Positions 16,579 through 25,849 of a stretch of 64,000 bases of DNA are shown here, in pieces. Each line of letters starts with the position of its first letter. Position 1 is the stretch's first letter. The notes beneath the pieces are model-generated. The model ran no database searches. It was not told where the DNA came from and worked only from the letters and a program-made list of their open reading frames with translations. The translations under genes were made by a program, and so were the position numbers. This DNA comes from Nannocystaceae bacterium (GTDB lineage Bacteria > Myxococcota_A > Polyangia > Nannocystales > Nannocystaceae): assembly GCA_019694555.1 (NCBI GenBank), contig JAIBBS010000013.1, positions 1 through 64,000 on the forward strand. Reading direction: 5' to 3'.

Positions 16579-17874
16579 ATGATGAACCGACGTCACCTGC
16601 TGCGAAACGCCCTCGGCCTGTCGGGCATGGGTCTGCTGTCGATCGCCACCGGCCTGCCGGCGGCGTTCCTGCGCCAACCGCTGGCCCACGCCGGCGAGGG
16701 CGACGACATGATCGACCCCGACCGCGCGCAGTACCTCGTGCTGTCGGCGCGCGAGAACGGCGACCCCTTCAACGCCAACGCACCCGGCACCTACGGCGTC
16801 GCCGGCGTGGTCCACCCCGCGGGCGCGGCCATGGCCGCGACCGCGCTGCAGCTCGGTGCGGTCTCGACCACCGCGGCCAAGCCGTGGTCGACCATGCCGC
16901 AGTGGGCGCTCGACCGCGCGTCGTTCATCCACCACGCGACCAAGACCCAGGTCCACGGCCACCTGGTGAAGGTGCTGCAGCTGCTGGGCGATGCCTACCG
17001 CAGCGAGACCATCACCTCGATCTTCGCCAAGCACCTGGGCCCGGTGCTCGGCACCGTCGGCACCACGCCGGTGCCGGTGGGTCCGGTGACGATGACCTAC
17101 GAAGGCCGCACGCTGCCGCAGCTCAAGCCGACCACGCTCAAGGAGCTGCTGGTCGCCGACGACAGCCCGCTGCTGGGCCTGCAGGACCTGCGTGATCAGG
17201 CGCTCGACGAGATCCACCTGCTGCTGCGTCAGCACGGCAACGCCGCGCAGCGCCGCTTCATGAGCGACCACAGCAACGCGCGCGCCGACGTGCGCACGCT
17301 GTCCGAGGGCGCCGCCGACCTGCTCAGCGCGGTCGAGGACGACAGCCCGCTCGCGCAGGTCTACGCCGCGGTCGCGCTGATCAAGCTCAAGCTGACGCCG
17401 GTGGTCGCGATCGCGATCCCGTTCGGCAGCGACAACCACTCCGACGCCGGGCTGGCCAAGGAGACCACCGAGACCACCTCCGGCGTAGCCACCATCGCGG
17501 CGCTGATGGACCTGCTGCAGGCCCAGGGTCTGCAGGACAACGTCACCTTCGCCTCGCTCAACGTCTTCGGTCGCACGCTCAAGAAGCAGGGCACCAGCGG
17601 CCGCACCCACCTGGCCAAGCACCACGTCACGATGATGATGGGCCGCCACGTGATGGGCAGCGTCATCGGCGGACCCAAGGCTGCGGCCGACGACTACGAG
17701 GCCAAGCCCATCGACAGCATGACCGGCATGGGCAGCGACAGCGGCGACATCAGCTACGAGGACGGCCTGCCCTCGGTGGCCAAGACGCTGGGCGCGGCGC
17801 TGGGGCTGCCCGACGCGACGCTCGACTACGAGATCCTCAAGGGCAAGGTCATCTCGGCCGCACTGGCGGAGTGA
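16579..17874 (+). CDS. Tat-exported protein, DUF1501/DUF1552-like partner
   Basis: A 431-residue protein starting MMNRRHLLRNALGLSGMG, a twin-arginine signal peptide, with cleavage likely near AHA at residue 36. The mature region contains a run of His residues (FIHHATKTQVHGH, KHHVTMMMGRH) and Asp/Gly patches that could bind metal. The gene starts 35 bp after the CxxCH lipoprotein; CxxCH/DUF1592-like and Tat-exported DUF1501/DUF1552-like proteins are commonly paired. Tat export fits a cofactor-containing or early-folding protein. The biochemical function of these families is not established. Confidence 0.7.
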   Translation: MMNRRHLLRNALGLSGMGLLSIATGLPAAFLRQPLAHAGEGDDMIDPDRAQYLVLSARENGDPFNANAPGTYGVAGVVHPAGAAMAATALQLGAVSTTAAKPWSTMPQWALDRASFIHHATKTQVHGHLVKVLQLLGDAYRSETITSIFAKHLGPVLGTVGTTPVPVGPVTMTYEGRTLPQLKPTTLKELLVADDSPLLGLQDLRDQALDEIHLLLRQHGNAAQRRFMSDHSNARADVRTLSEGAADLLSAVEDDSPLAQVYAAVALIKLKLTPVVAIAIPFGSDNHSDAGLAKETTETTSGVATIAALMDLLQAQGLQDNVTFASLNVFGRTLKKQGTSGRTHLAKHHVTMMMGRHVMGSVIGGPKAAADDYEAKPIDSMTGMGSDSGDISYEDGLPSVAKTLGAALGLPDATLDYEILKGKVISAALAE

Positions 17875-17935
17875 CGGCGTCGCGACGCGGGGCCGGCCGC
17901 GGGAACTTCTGCGGCCCGGGTATGTCGATGCGGGC

Positions 17936-19201
17936 GTGGTGACGCCACGCGCGGGGCTGTTGGGACTGCTGCTCGCCTGCGCCTGCGCGCCGCACGACAC
18001 CGCGGTGCCCGTCGCGCAGCGGCAGTGGCCGCTGCCCGATGGCGCCTGCGCGCCCGCGTCGAACGCGGGCGACGGTGACGACGGGTGGCAATCGCGACGA
18101 TGGGAGGGGCTCACGTTCGACGCCTGGCTGGAGCTGTCACGGCACGGCCGCTGGCCGCACGACTTCGAGGCGCTGACGTGGCTGGCCCAGGCGCAGCGCG
18201 AGCGGGTCCGGGGCCTGGAGTTCGGCACTCCGATCGCGCCCACGCTCGCGGAGGTCCGTGGCATTCGCGCCGCGATCGACCGCATCGAAGCTGCACAACC
18301 CGAGGCGGTGCTCGACGCGGCGATCGCCCTGCACACGCCCGCGGAGCTCTCGACGCCGCTGCTCGGGGCGCTGGCGCAGGTCCCCGAGGCCACGCCGCGG
18401 CTCACCGCGGCGCTGGCGTGCGAGCTGCCGCAGATGGCATTCGCCGATCCGCTGCGCCGCATGCCCGACCCGCGCGCGCTGCAAGCGGTGGCCAGCTGGC
18501 CGTCGTGGCGGGTGCAGCTGCGCGTGATCGCGATGCTGCGCGAACGCGGCGCGGACGGTGACGGCGCGGTGCTCGACACACTCGCGCAATCCCACTGGTC
18601 GCTCGTCGTGCGCACCGCCGCGGTGCGCAGTCTCGAGGAGGTCACCGCGCTCGCCCGCGCCGGCCAGCACGGCGTGGGCCGCTGCGAGGTCGTGCCGGCG
18701 ACGGTCGAACACCGCGGCGAGCCGCTCGCGCTCGAGCCCCTGCCGTTGCCGCCACGCGAGCGCGACGCGTTGCCGACCGCCTTCGTGGTGCTCGACGACG
18801 AGCTCGTGGACCTGCGTGCGGCCGCGACCGCCGCGGCGCGGCTGGGTGAGTCGTGGTTGTTCGGGATCGACCGTGGCGAATTCGACGGCGGCCTGTTCGT
18901 GCTGGCACCCGGCGCGGAGCGGCCGCGCCGACTCACGGACGAGCCGGTGCGCGCGATCCTCGACGACGGCGTCGGCCTCGTCGTGCTCACCGGCGAGGAC
19001 CACCTCGGCGCCGGACGAGCCCGCGTGCTCGCGCTCGACCTGCGCGCCGACGGCACGCCCGCGCTGCGACACCTCTTCGAGCTGCCCGCGGTTCCGCGGG
19101 CGCTGGCGGTCACCGCCGATCACACGCTCGTGGTCGCGACCGAGGCCGGCGTGATCGCGCGCAGCCCCGACGGCACGGTGACGCTGTCGCCGTGCCCGTG
19201 A
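17936..19201 (+). CDS. Lipoprotein with HEAT-like and propeller-like parts
   Basis: A 421-residue lipoprotein with a GTG start and signal LLGLLLACAC. Residues about 90-240 are Ala/Leu-rich helices (TPLLGALAQVPEATPRLTAAL and similar) that resemble HEAT repeats. The last third is beta-rich with short repeats (GLVVLTGEDHL, TLVVATEAGVI) like propeller blades. No enzyme motif is visible. It stands alone between the Tat-exported protein gene (61 bp upstream) and a convergent gene 9 bp away. The function is unknown. Confidence 0.7.
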   Translation: MVTPRAGLLGLLLACACAPHDTAVPVAQRQWPLPDGACAPASNAGDGDDGWQSRRWEGLTFDAWLELSRHGRWPHDFEALTWLAQAQRERVRGLEFGTPIAPTLAEVRGIRAAIDRIEAAQPEAVLDAAIALHTPAELSTPLLGALAQVPEATPRLTAALACELPQMAFADPLRRMPDPRALQAVASWPSWRVQLRVIAMLRERGADGDGAVLDTLAQSHWSLVVRTAAVRSLEEVTALARAGQHGVGRCEVVPATVEHRGEPLALEPLPLPPRERDALPTAFVVLDDELVDLRAAATAAARLGESWLFGIDRGEFDGGLFVLAPGAERPRRLTDEPVRAILDDGVGLVVLTGEDHLGAGRARVLALDLRADGTPALRHLFELPAVPRALAVTADHTLVVATEAGVIARSPDGTVTLSPCP

Positions 19202-19210
19202 CCGCAGCGC

Positions 19211-20587
19211 TCAGCCGGCCGGGTCGATGTACTGCGTGAGGTCGCCGCCGCCGAGCTCGTAGAAGGTCTGACCCAGCGAGCCGACCCAGAAGTGGTTCAG
19301 CGCGCCGAAGCCGAAGCCCTCGACCGGGGCGCCGGTGTTCTCGACGTAGCTGAAGAGGTTCTCCTGGATCCACCCCTGCTCGCGATCGAAGCGGTACTGA
19401 CCGATGAAGTTGCTGGTCATGTCCGAGACGTACACGTACGGCGTGGCGGTGGTCTGGTCGACCACGACCTCCATGCCGTCCATGTGATCGCCGGCCAGCA
19501 CCGGGAACTCGAAGGCGTAGCCCCAGGTCTGGGTGTCGGCGTCGTACTGGAACACGCGCCGCGCGGCCTCGTTGCCCGAGTACCACACGTCGTTGATCTC
19601 GTCGTAGCCCAGAAACGCGATCCACGGATACAGCGTCGAGCCGATCCACGTCGGCATCGGTGCGACTTGGCTGACCGTGCCGGTCGCGAGATCGTACTCG
19701 CTGACGTTGTTGGGCCCCGAGTACACCAGCGACGTCGCGGTCGCGTAGGTCTCCATGATGTTGGGGAACGCGCCGGGGTTGGTCAGCGGGAACGACTCCA
19801 CGAAGGTGAAGATGCGCTCCTCGATCGGCCCCTGCGCGTCGGGGTAGTCGGGGTGCTGGTTGGGCTCGAGCACGCCGTCGTTGTCGGAGTCGTCGAGCGT
19901 GACGTCGTAGACGCCGACGGTCAGCTGACTGAAGTTCATCATCGCGACGAAGTAGATGCGGTTGCCGTAGCTGTCGACGTCGCTGACCTGCGAGAAGCCC
20001 TGCGAGGTGACGTCGAGCGACGAGTACTGGTAGTACTCGCCGGTCGGCGTGATGTCGCCGATGGGCGCCAGCGGCACGCACATGCCCAACGCGGCGTCGC
20101 AGACCTGCTGCGACGCGGGATCGCAGGTGCTGTCGATCTGCCACGTCGGCGCGGGGCCGTTGGTGTTGCACGACATCACGTGCGGGCCCTTGCACGCGTA
20201 CTCGCCCGGGAGGCACGCGACGCAGCCCTCGCCGTCGATGCACAGATCCGGCAGGCAGTTCATCACGTCGATGGCATTGCCGGTGCCGTCGCACTCGATC
20301 GCGGTGGTGTCCTTGCAGTAGATGCCGGCGGGCTGGTCGAGGCACTCGCCGCTGCTGGGGCCGAGGTCGAACTTGGTGTGGCCCTCGTCCGCGACCGAGT
20401 CCGCGGAGCCGTCGCCGGTGCCGGGGCCGGTGCCGGGTCCGGCACTGGTGCCGTCGCCGCTGGTGTCGACGGGCAGCGTCGCGGTGCCGGTCAGCGTGGT
20501 CGTGCCGGTCTGCTCGGGCGTGGCGGTGGACTGCCCGCAGCCGACCAGCGCCAGGATTGCGATCGCATTGCGCCTCGTCCTCGACAT
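19211..20587 (-). CDS. Lipoprotein with Cys-rich module and beta-propeller-like domain
   Basis: A 458-residue lipoprotein (Cys17 after LALVG). A Thr/Gly/Ser linker to about residue 62 precedes an eight-to-ten-Cys module (about 70-160: CLDQPAGIYCKD, CIDGEGCVAC, CKGPHVMSC) and then a beta-rich domain with Trp/Tyr/Asp-Asp repeats (VWYSGNEAARRVFQYDADTQ, YVYVSDMTSNFIGQYRFD) that looks like a propeller. GGAGG precedes the ATG at 20585-20587, and a TAGACT box lies at 20621-20626 on this strand, so this gene has a normal leader. Function unknown; similar in layout to 24292-25632. Confidence 0.75.
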   Translation of the reverse strand: MSRTRRNAIAILALVGCGQSTATPEQTGTTTLTGTATLPVDTSGDGTSAGPGTGPGTGDGSADSVADEGHTKFDLGPSSGECLDQPAGIYCKDTTAIECDGTGNAIDVMNCLPDLCIDGEGCVACLPGEYACKGPHVMSCNTNGPAPTWQIDSTCDPASQQVCDAALGMCVPLAPIGDITPTGEYYQYSSLDVTSQGFSQVSDVDSYGNRIYFVAMMNFSQLTVGVYDVTLDDSDNDGVLEPNQHPDYPDAQGPIEERIFTFVESFPLTNPGAFPNIMETYATATSLVYSGPNNVSEYDLATGTVSQVAPMPTWIGSTLYPWIAFLGYDEINDVWYSGNEAARRVFQYDADTQTWGYAFEFPVLAGDHMDGMEVVVDQTTATPYVYVSDMTSNFIGQYRFDREQGWIQENLFSYVENTGAPVEGFGFGALNHFWVGSLGQTFYELGGGDLTQYIDPAG

Positions 20588-20650
20588 ACACACCTCCGCG
20601 GCCGAGCACCGCCTGCCCAAAGTCTACGCCGCTGCGCAGCGGGCCGGAAC

Positions 20651-20672
20651 CGGGGCGACGAGGGTCGCCCCG
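20651..20672 (-). terminator. Strong hairpin without U-tract
   Basis: CGGGGCGAC and GTCGCCCCG form a perfect 9-bp stem with a 4-nt loop. It lies about 110 nt downstream of the vWA-lipoprotein stop and upstream of the next gene on the same strand. No T-run follows, so termination is not certain. Confidence 0.35.
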
Positions 20673-20778
20673 AGCGGCGGCAGATCGGGCCGGCGGCGGC
20701 GGCAGCCATCGATGCCCAGCGTTGGGGCCTGCGGCCCACGCCTCGCGTGAGCCCGCGGGCGAGCCCGGCGCCGGGGGC

Positions 20779-21618
20779 TCACGGAACGCCGCACGCCAAT
20801 GCGATCGCCTCGAGCGCGCGCTCGAAGGTCGCGTCGTAGCTCGGCGCGCACACCGAGCCCCCGACTGCGTAACCGAAGACGTCGGTGAGCTCGCGTAGCC
20901 GCACCGCGGCGCGCGCGTGCTCGCACTCGCCGGTGCGCGCGGCCGACAGCGTCACGACCACGAGGTTCCGATCGTCGTCGTGCTTGGCCTCGGCCAGGGC
21001 AATGTACGCGGACAACGGATCCGTCGCGATGTCGCCGTCGGTGACGAACACCAGCACCTGCAGCGCCTCGGCCCGCGCGAAGCCCTCGTTACACTGACCC
21101 ACGGACGTCAGCGGCGCAGTGATCGCCGCAACGGCAGCGGTCGCGGCAGCGTCCGCGCCGGGCCCCTCGGTGCCGATGCGCATCGCACAACCGAGTGCCT
21201 CGGGATCGGAGCCGTGCACGAAGTTGTCGAGCGCACCATGGTGCGGCCACGGCCCGCAGGCGCGCCGGCTCGAGCGCGCGCCGCCGGTCTCGACCACGAG
21301 CCCACCCGCCTCGCGGCAGTAGGCGTTGTTCCAGGAGTAGGGCCCGCTCGCGATCACCCCCACGTGCAGGCTCCGCAGCTGCTGGATGCTGTCGGGCAGG
21401 CCGGCGACCAGCACCTCGTGGTCGCGCGCGAGCGTGCGCTGGTGGTCGAACATGCTGCGACTGCCGTCGACCACGAACAGCAGGTCGATCGCTTCGCAGC
21501 GCCGCCGCTCGACCGCGGCGTCGGCGTCGCCCTCACGGCCCTCGTCCGCCCATGCCGCCATCTCGGTGCGCCCGCACGCGACGACTGCGAGCGAAAGCGC
21601 CAACGACGTCGACCGCAC
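20779..21618 (-). CDS. von Willebrand factor A-domain lipoprotein
   Basis: A 279-residue lipoprotein (GTG start; Cys15 after AVVA). The vWA domain begins at about residue 44 with the MIDAS metal-binding motif DGSRS (51-55), and VLVFVTDGD supplies the later Asp. The central insert has several Cys. vWA lipoproteins bind other proteins through a bridging Mg2+ and often sit at the cell surface; the partner is unknown here. The domain seems complete. It lies between two other minus-strand genes with separate intergenic gaps (191 and 64 bp), so it may be its own unit. Confidence 0.85.
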   Translation of the reverse strand: MRSTSLALSLAVVACGRTEMAAWADEGREGDADAAVERRRCEAIDLLFVVDGSRSMFDHQRTLARDHEVLVAGLPDSIQQLRSLHVGVIASGPYSWNNAYCREAGGLVVETGGARSSRRACGPWPHHGALDNFVHGSDPEALGCAMRIGTEGPGADAAATAAVAAITAPLTSVGQCNEGFARAEALQVLVFVTDGDIATDPLSAYIALAEAKHDDDRNLVVVTLSAARTGECEHARAAVRLRELTDVFGYAVGGSVCAPSYDATFERALEAIALACGVP

Positions 21619-21682
21619 GTGGGGTCACAACCGCGCGCGCCCGCGGGCCTTACAGCGCGGCGCCGAGCCCCAGCGACGCGGA

Positions 21683-22894
21683 TCACTCCCCGATGTGGCC
21701 GAGCTTCGCGACCTTGGTGGCGAGGTAGCGCTCGTTGTGCGGGTTCTTGCCCGCGTGCAGCGGCACGCGCTCGACCACCTCCATCGCGTAGCCCGACAGG
21801 CCCGCGATCTTGCGCGGGTTGTTGGTCAGCAGCCGCAGGCGTCGCACGCCGAGGTGGTGCAGCATCTGCGCACCGATGCCGTAGTCGCGCAGATCGGCGG
21901 GGAACGACAGCCGCAGGTTGGCCTCGACCGTGTCGGTCTGCGCGTCCTCGTCCTGCAGCGCGTAGGCGCGGATCTTGTTGAGCAGGCCGATGCCGCGGCC
22001 CTCCTGCCGCAGGTACACCAGCACACCGCGGCCCTCGGCGGCGATGGCCGCGATCGCGGCGTCGCGCTGGGCGCCGCAGTCGCAGCGCAACGAGTGCAAC
22101 GCGTCGCCGGTGAGGCACTCGGAGTGCATGCGCACGAGCACCGGCGCGCCGTCGTCGATGGTGCCCATGGTCAGCGCGACGTGCTCGTTGTTGCCGAGCT
22201 CGTCCTTGAAGCCGTGCAGCATGAAGACGCCGTGGTCGGTGGGCAGGCGCGCCGACGCGACGTGACGGACGAAGCGATCGTGCTGCAGGCGGTACGCGAT
22301 GAGATCGGCGATGGTGCCCACGCGCAGGCCGTGCTGCCGCGCGAACTCGAGGATCGCCGGCAGCCGCATCATCGTGCCGTCGTCGTGCATCAGCTCGCTG
22401 ACCGCGGCGGCGGGCGGCAGCCCGGCCAGCCGCGCGAGATCCACCGCGGCCTCGGTGTGGCCGGCGCGGCGCAGCACGCCGCCCTCGCGGGCGCGCAGCG
22501 GGAACACGTGCCCGGGCCGCACCAGGTCGCGCGCGGTCACGCCCGGCTTCACGGTCGTGCGGATGGTCAGCGCGCGATCGCGGGCGGAGATGCCGGTGTC
22601 GATGCCCTCGGCGGCCTCGATCGACACGGTGTACGCGGTGCCGCGCTTGGCGGAGTTGTGCTGCACCATCGGCGGCAGATCGAGGTGATCGGCGAGCACG
22701 TTGTCCATCGCCAGGCAGATCACGCCACCGGTGTGACGGATCGTGAACGCGATGTTCTGCTCGCTGGCGTGCTGGGCCGCGATGATGATGTCGCCCTCGT
22801 TCTCGCGGGCCTCGTCGTCGACGACGATGATCGGGCGCCCCGCGCGGAACTCCGCGAGCAGTTCCGCAGTGCTGGATAGACCTTCGGCGACCAC
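21683..22894 (-). CDS. ribBA: Bifunctional riboflavin biosynthesis protein RibBA
   Basis: A 403-residue fusion of 3,4-dihydroxy-2-butanone-4-phosphate synthase (RibB, about 1-205) and GTP cyclohydrolase II (RibA, about 206-403), which supply the two branches of riboflavin synthesis from ribulose-5-phosphate and GTP. RibB motifs: [10 protein letters not shown] (26-35) and [10 protein letters not shown] (143-152). RibA motifs: zinc ligands Cys260, Cys271 and Cys273 in [25 protein letters not shown] (296-304) and NNPRKI. The start is GTG. No FMN riboswitch consensus was recognised in the 160-bp upstream gap, and no other rib gene is nearby. Confidence 0.96.
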   Translation of the reverse strand: MVAEGLSSTAELLAEFRAGRPIIVVDDEARENEGDIIIAAQHASEQNIAFTIRHTGGVICLAMDNVLADHLDLPPMVQHNSAKRGTAYTVSIEAAEGIDTGISARDRALTIRTTVKPGVTARDLVRPGHVFPLRAREGGVLRRAGHTEAAVDLARLAGLPPAAAVSELMHDDGTMMRLPAILEFARQHGLRVGTIADLIAYRLQHDRFVRHVASARLPTDHGVFMLHGFKDELGNNEHVALTMGTIDDGAPVLVRMHSECLTGDALHSLRCDCGAQRDAAIAAIAAEGRGVLVYLRQEGRGIGLLNKIRAYALQDEDAQTDTVEANLRLSFPADLRDYGIGAQMLHHLGVRRLRLLTNNPRKIAGLSGYAMEVVERVPLHAGKNPHNERYLATKVAKLGHIGE

Positions 22895-23056
22895 GCGTTT
22901 GCCCCCCGGGCGACGCAGAGCATGGCCGGTTTGGCGCCCCTGTCAAACGCCGCGGCGTCGCGATCGCGGCGAGGCGACCGCGGTGCCACCACCGTCGTCG
23001 GCGCACGCACGCGACCGCTTTGGCGACGGCGCGACCTCGTGTACAGTGCGCACGCC

Positions 23057-23824
23057 ATGCTCCGCGCGACCCGCTCGCCACTTCGCACCGCGCTGCAGCG
23101 CTCGCTCGCAGCACCCTGTGCGCTTGCGCTCGGCCTCGCATCGACGCCGCACGCCGCTGCAGCGATGCACGCGCCCGCGGTGGTCGACGACGCGGCCGCG
23201 CCGGACGCGACCGCACCGAGCCCCGAGCCGACGAGCACCGCGACCGCACCCGCGGACGCGAGCCCCGACGACGCGAGCCCCGACGCCGCGAGCCCCGACG
23301 CCACGACCGGGCGCGATGCGAGCGACGACGCGAGCGCATCGCCCGAGCCGACCCCCGCGGCCGCGAAGCGCTCGCCGAGCCCGCGCAAGCCCGCCGTGCC
23401 GACGCCAGAGCCCGCGGCGAAGGACGACGAGGACGACGAGGCGCTGCCGCAGGCGATGACGCGCATGGAGGCCACCGGCTGGTGGGTGCTCTTCGGCGGC
23501 GTCGCGGTCGGTACGCTCGCGGGCGTGCTCGCGGGCCTGGCGGAGCGCCAAGAGGATCGCGCGCTGCGACTGTCGGTGCGCTACGACCTCGAGACCGGCG
23601 AACAACCGCGCTACGCCGACGTGCAGCGCGAGTACGAGGACACGCTGCAGAAGGGACGCGCGCAGGCCGGCGGCGCGCTCGCGCTCGCGATCATCGGCGC
23701 CTCGGCGATCGTCGCGGGCATCACGATCACGGCGGTCGGACGCGCGCGCGCGGTCCGTGCGGCCAAGGGCAAGCAGGCCCACCGCTTCGATCTGCGCGGT
23801 GGCTCGCTGGCGGTGAGGTTCTGA
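23057..23824 (+). CDS. Exported membrane protein with Pro/Ala linker and two C-terminal helices
   Basis: A 255-residue protein starting at ATG 23057, with a TACAGT box at 23042-23047, 9 nt upstream. The N-terminal signal peptide (likely cleavage after HAAAA, about residue 37) is followed by about 100 residues of Ala/Ser/Pro/Asp linker, then two membrane helices (WWVLFGGVAVGTLAGVLAGL and ALALAIIGASAIVAGITITA) separated by a charged loop of about 45 residues, and a basic tail ending in Arg-Phe. The layout repeats in 60892-61692 and 63441-64000. The stop overlaps the next start (TGATG), so the two are coupled. Function unknown. Confidence 0.72.
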   Translation: MLRATRSPLRTALQRSLAAPCALALGLASTPHAAAAMHAPAVVDDAAAPDATAPSPEPTSTATAPADASPDDASPDAASPDATTGRDASDDASASPEPTPAAAKRSPSPRKPAVPTPEPAAKDDEDDEALPQAMTRMEATGWWVLFGGVAVGTLAGVLAGLAERQEDRALRLSVRYDLETGEQPRYADVQREYEDTLQKGRAQAGGALALAIIGASAIVAGITITAVGRARAVRAAKGKQAHRFDLRGGSLAVRF

Positions 23825-24285
23825 TGCGACGGTGGATCGGCGCTCTATTCTTGGGTGCGCTCGGAGCCTGCTTCGACGCGCCCGCGGCAGCGGTGATGTT
23901 CAGCTGCGATCCGGCGAGCGAGCCGGCGTGCCCCGCGGGCTACAGCTGCGAGCTCGACGGTTGTTGTCACGCCGATGGCTCCGACGTGGCGGCGCACCTG
24001 GGCGAGTGCAAGCTCGGTGGAGCCGGCACCGAGACGACGACCGCGACCACCACCGCGTCCACCACCGACAGCACCACCGCGGGCAGCTCGTCGGGCTCGG
24101 GCACGAGCACGACCGACGCGAGCACGAGCACCACGACGACTGCGGGCTCGAGCTCGGAGGGCAGCAGCAGCAGCGACGGCTCGACCACCGACGCGTCGAG
24201 CAGCGGCGGCAGCTCGACTGGCGGCAGCTCGAGCGGCGGCAGCTCGGGCGGCGGCAGCTCGGGCGGCGGCAGCTCCGGGATGTGA
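23824..24285 (+). CDS. Short lipoprotein with Thr/Ser/Gly-rich tail
   Basis: A 153-residue lipoprotein (signal ending LGAC, Cys16). Residues 25-65 form a small Cys-rich module (CDPASEPACPAGYSC, CCHADG) and the remaining about 85 residues are an almost pure Thr/Ser then Ser/Gly repeat with a Gly-Gly-Ser-Ser-Gly period. Unusually the low-complexity part is C-terminal instead of following the lipidated Cys. The start overlaps the stop of the preceding gene by 1 bp. Function unknown. Confidence 0.7.
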   Translation: MRRWIGALFLGALGACFDAPAAAVMFSCDPASEPACPAGYSCELDGCCHADGSDVAAHLGECKLGGAGTETTTATTTASTTDSTTAGSSSGSGTSTTDASTSTTTTAGSSSEGSSSSDGSTTDASSSGGSSTGGSSSGGSSGGGSSGGGSSGM

Positions 24286-24291
24286 GCCCGA

Positions 24292-25632
24292 TCAGCCCGC
24301 GGGGCCACCGGCCGCGCTGAGCGCGAAGCCGGTCATGTCGCTGTACGTGTACGGCCCGACCAGGCCGACGAAGGTGTCGATCTGCTGCGTGACGGGATCG
24401 ACGCGATAGGCCTCGGCCGCGTACGACACCGCCCAGACGTTGCCCTGGAAGTCGATGCTGATGCCCTTGGCGTACTGCGGGATCGGGATGGTCTGCTGCA
24501 CCGCCAGCGTCTCGACGTCGATGCCCACGAGGTTGGTGCCGGTGAAGTTCTGGTCGTAGCCGCCGACCCACAGGATGCCGTTGGCGTCGACCATGCAGCC
24601 GCCGCCCGAGGCGTTGGCCGTGGTGTTCGCGGCCCAGGTCTCGGTGGCGGGATCGAAGCGCGCGAGCGCCGAGGCGCAGGTCCACGGCCGGCCCTCGCCG
24701 TCGACGGTCATGCCGTAGCCGGGTTGGTTCATCGGCCACGTCTGCACCGAGAAGTCGTCGATGTCGACGCGCACGAGGTAGCCCTGGCTGAGCTGGCTGC
24801 CCCAGAAGTTGCCCTCGTTGTCGACCGCGGCGCCGTAGATGCCGTAGAAGTTCGGCGCCACGCCCGGGATCGGGATGGTCTGCTCGACCGTGCCGGTCTC
24901 GCCGTCGATGAGGATCACGTCGATCGACGCGTTGGCGCCCGAGGTCCACAGCTTGGTGTTCTCGTAGCGGCAGGTCGACTCGCTGAACTGCCCCTGCGTC
25001 CACGCGACCGGGCGCTGCGAGGCGTAGTTGAACGGCACGAACCACGCCACGCAGTCGTCGGGCCACGGCTTGACGTCTGCACCACCGGTCGAGGTGTTGC
25101 CGCCGGCGCAGTCCTCGGCGCGCGCGAGGATCTTGGTCACGCCGCTGAGGCGGTTCGCGACCGCCATGTCGCCGTTGAGGTTGACCGAGGTGCGCGAGGG
25201 ACTGCCGGCGCTGTCGGAGCGCACGACGTAGCGGCCCTCTTCGATCAGCGTCTCGGTGTTGATCTTCGACACCGTGCCTTGGGTGCTGTTGGCGACCCAG
25301 ATGTACGAGAAGTCCGCCGCGCCGCCGCCCTTGCCACCGCCACCGGTGCCGCAGGTGGCGTTGTAGTCGGGGAACGCGATGTCGAACTTCGGCGCGTGGC
25401 CGTCGCCACCGTCGGCGGACGCGTCGCCGGATCCATCCGCGCTCGCGGCGGTGCCGTCGTGCCCACCGCTCTCGCTCGCACTCGCGCTCGCCGAGGCGCT
25501 GCCCGGCGTCGTGAGCACACCGCCGGACTCACCCTCGGCCCCGTCGCCGCCACGCGCACCGCCATCTGCGCATGCGGCGGCGCACAGACCGAGCGACAGA
25601 CAAAGGCCCCAGCGGGTGTGCGTGCGTTCCAT
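24292..25632 (-). CDS. Beta-propeller lipoprotein (NHL/Vgb-like)
   Basis: A 446-residue lipoprotein (Cys21). After a Ser/Ala/Gly/Asp linker to about residue 80 the protein is built of repeated blades such as YIWVANSTQGTVSKIN, GNFWGSQLSQGYLVRVD, GILWVGGYDQNFTGTN and GNVWAVSYAAEAYRVD, typical of six- or seven-bladed propellers related to virginiamycin-B lyase and NHL repeats. GGGAGG before ATG 25630-25632 decides the start; a TAGCGT box lies at 25652-25657 on this strand. Catalytic residues of the lyase are not evident, so a binding role is more likely. Confidence 0.8.
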   Translation of the reverse strand: MERTHTRWGLCLSLGLCAAACADGGARGGDGAEGESGGVLTTPGSASASASASESGGHDGTAASADGSGDASADGGDGHAPKFDIAFPDYNATCGTGGGGKGGGAADFSYIWVANSTQGTVSKINTETLIEEGRYVVRSDSAGSPSRTSVNLNGDMAVANRLSGVTKILARAEDCAGGNTSTGGADVKPWPDDCVAWFVPFNYASQRPVAWTQGQFSESTCRYENTKLWTSGANASIDVILIDGETGTVEQTIPIPGVAPNFYGIYGAAVDNEGNFWGSQLSQGYLVRVDIDDFSVQTWPMNQPGYGMTVDGEGRPWTCASALARFDPATETWAANTTANASGGGCMVDANGILWVGGYDQNFTGTNLVGIDVETLAVQQTIPIPQYAKGISIDFQGNVWAVSYAAEAYRVDPVTQQIDTFVGLVGPYTYSDMTGFALSAAGGPAG

Positions 25633-25849
25633 GGTCCCCTCCCAGGATTTCACGCTACCAGAACGGGTGGAACCGCGGAGCGGGTCGCGCCACCGGTCGT
25701 CGGGGGTTTGCGCGGGGGGTGCGGGCCCCGGCGCCGTCGGCCGAGGACCCCGCCGCCTCGCTGGCCGGCGCCGCCTCTGGGCGGCCCCGCGGCCGCGCCG
25801 GGCCGCCGGGGTCCGACGCGCGGCCCGGCCGTGCTATCTCCCCCGCGAC

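Noticed and set aside
22895-23056. FMN riboswitch upstream of ribBA
   Set aside because: The conserved RFN core (AGGG...GAAATTC-type elements) was not found in this gap.
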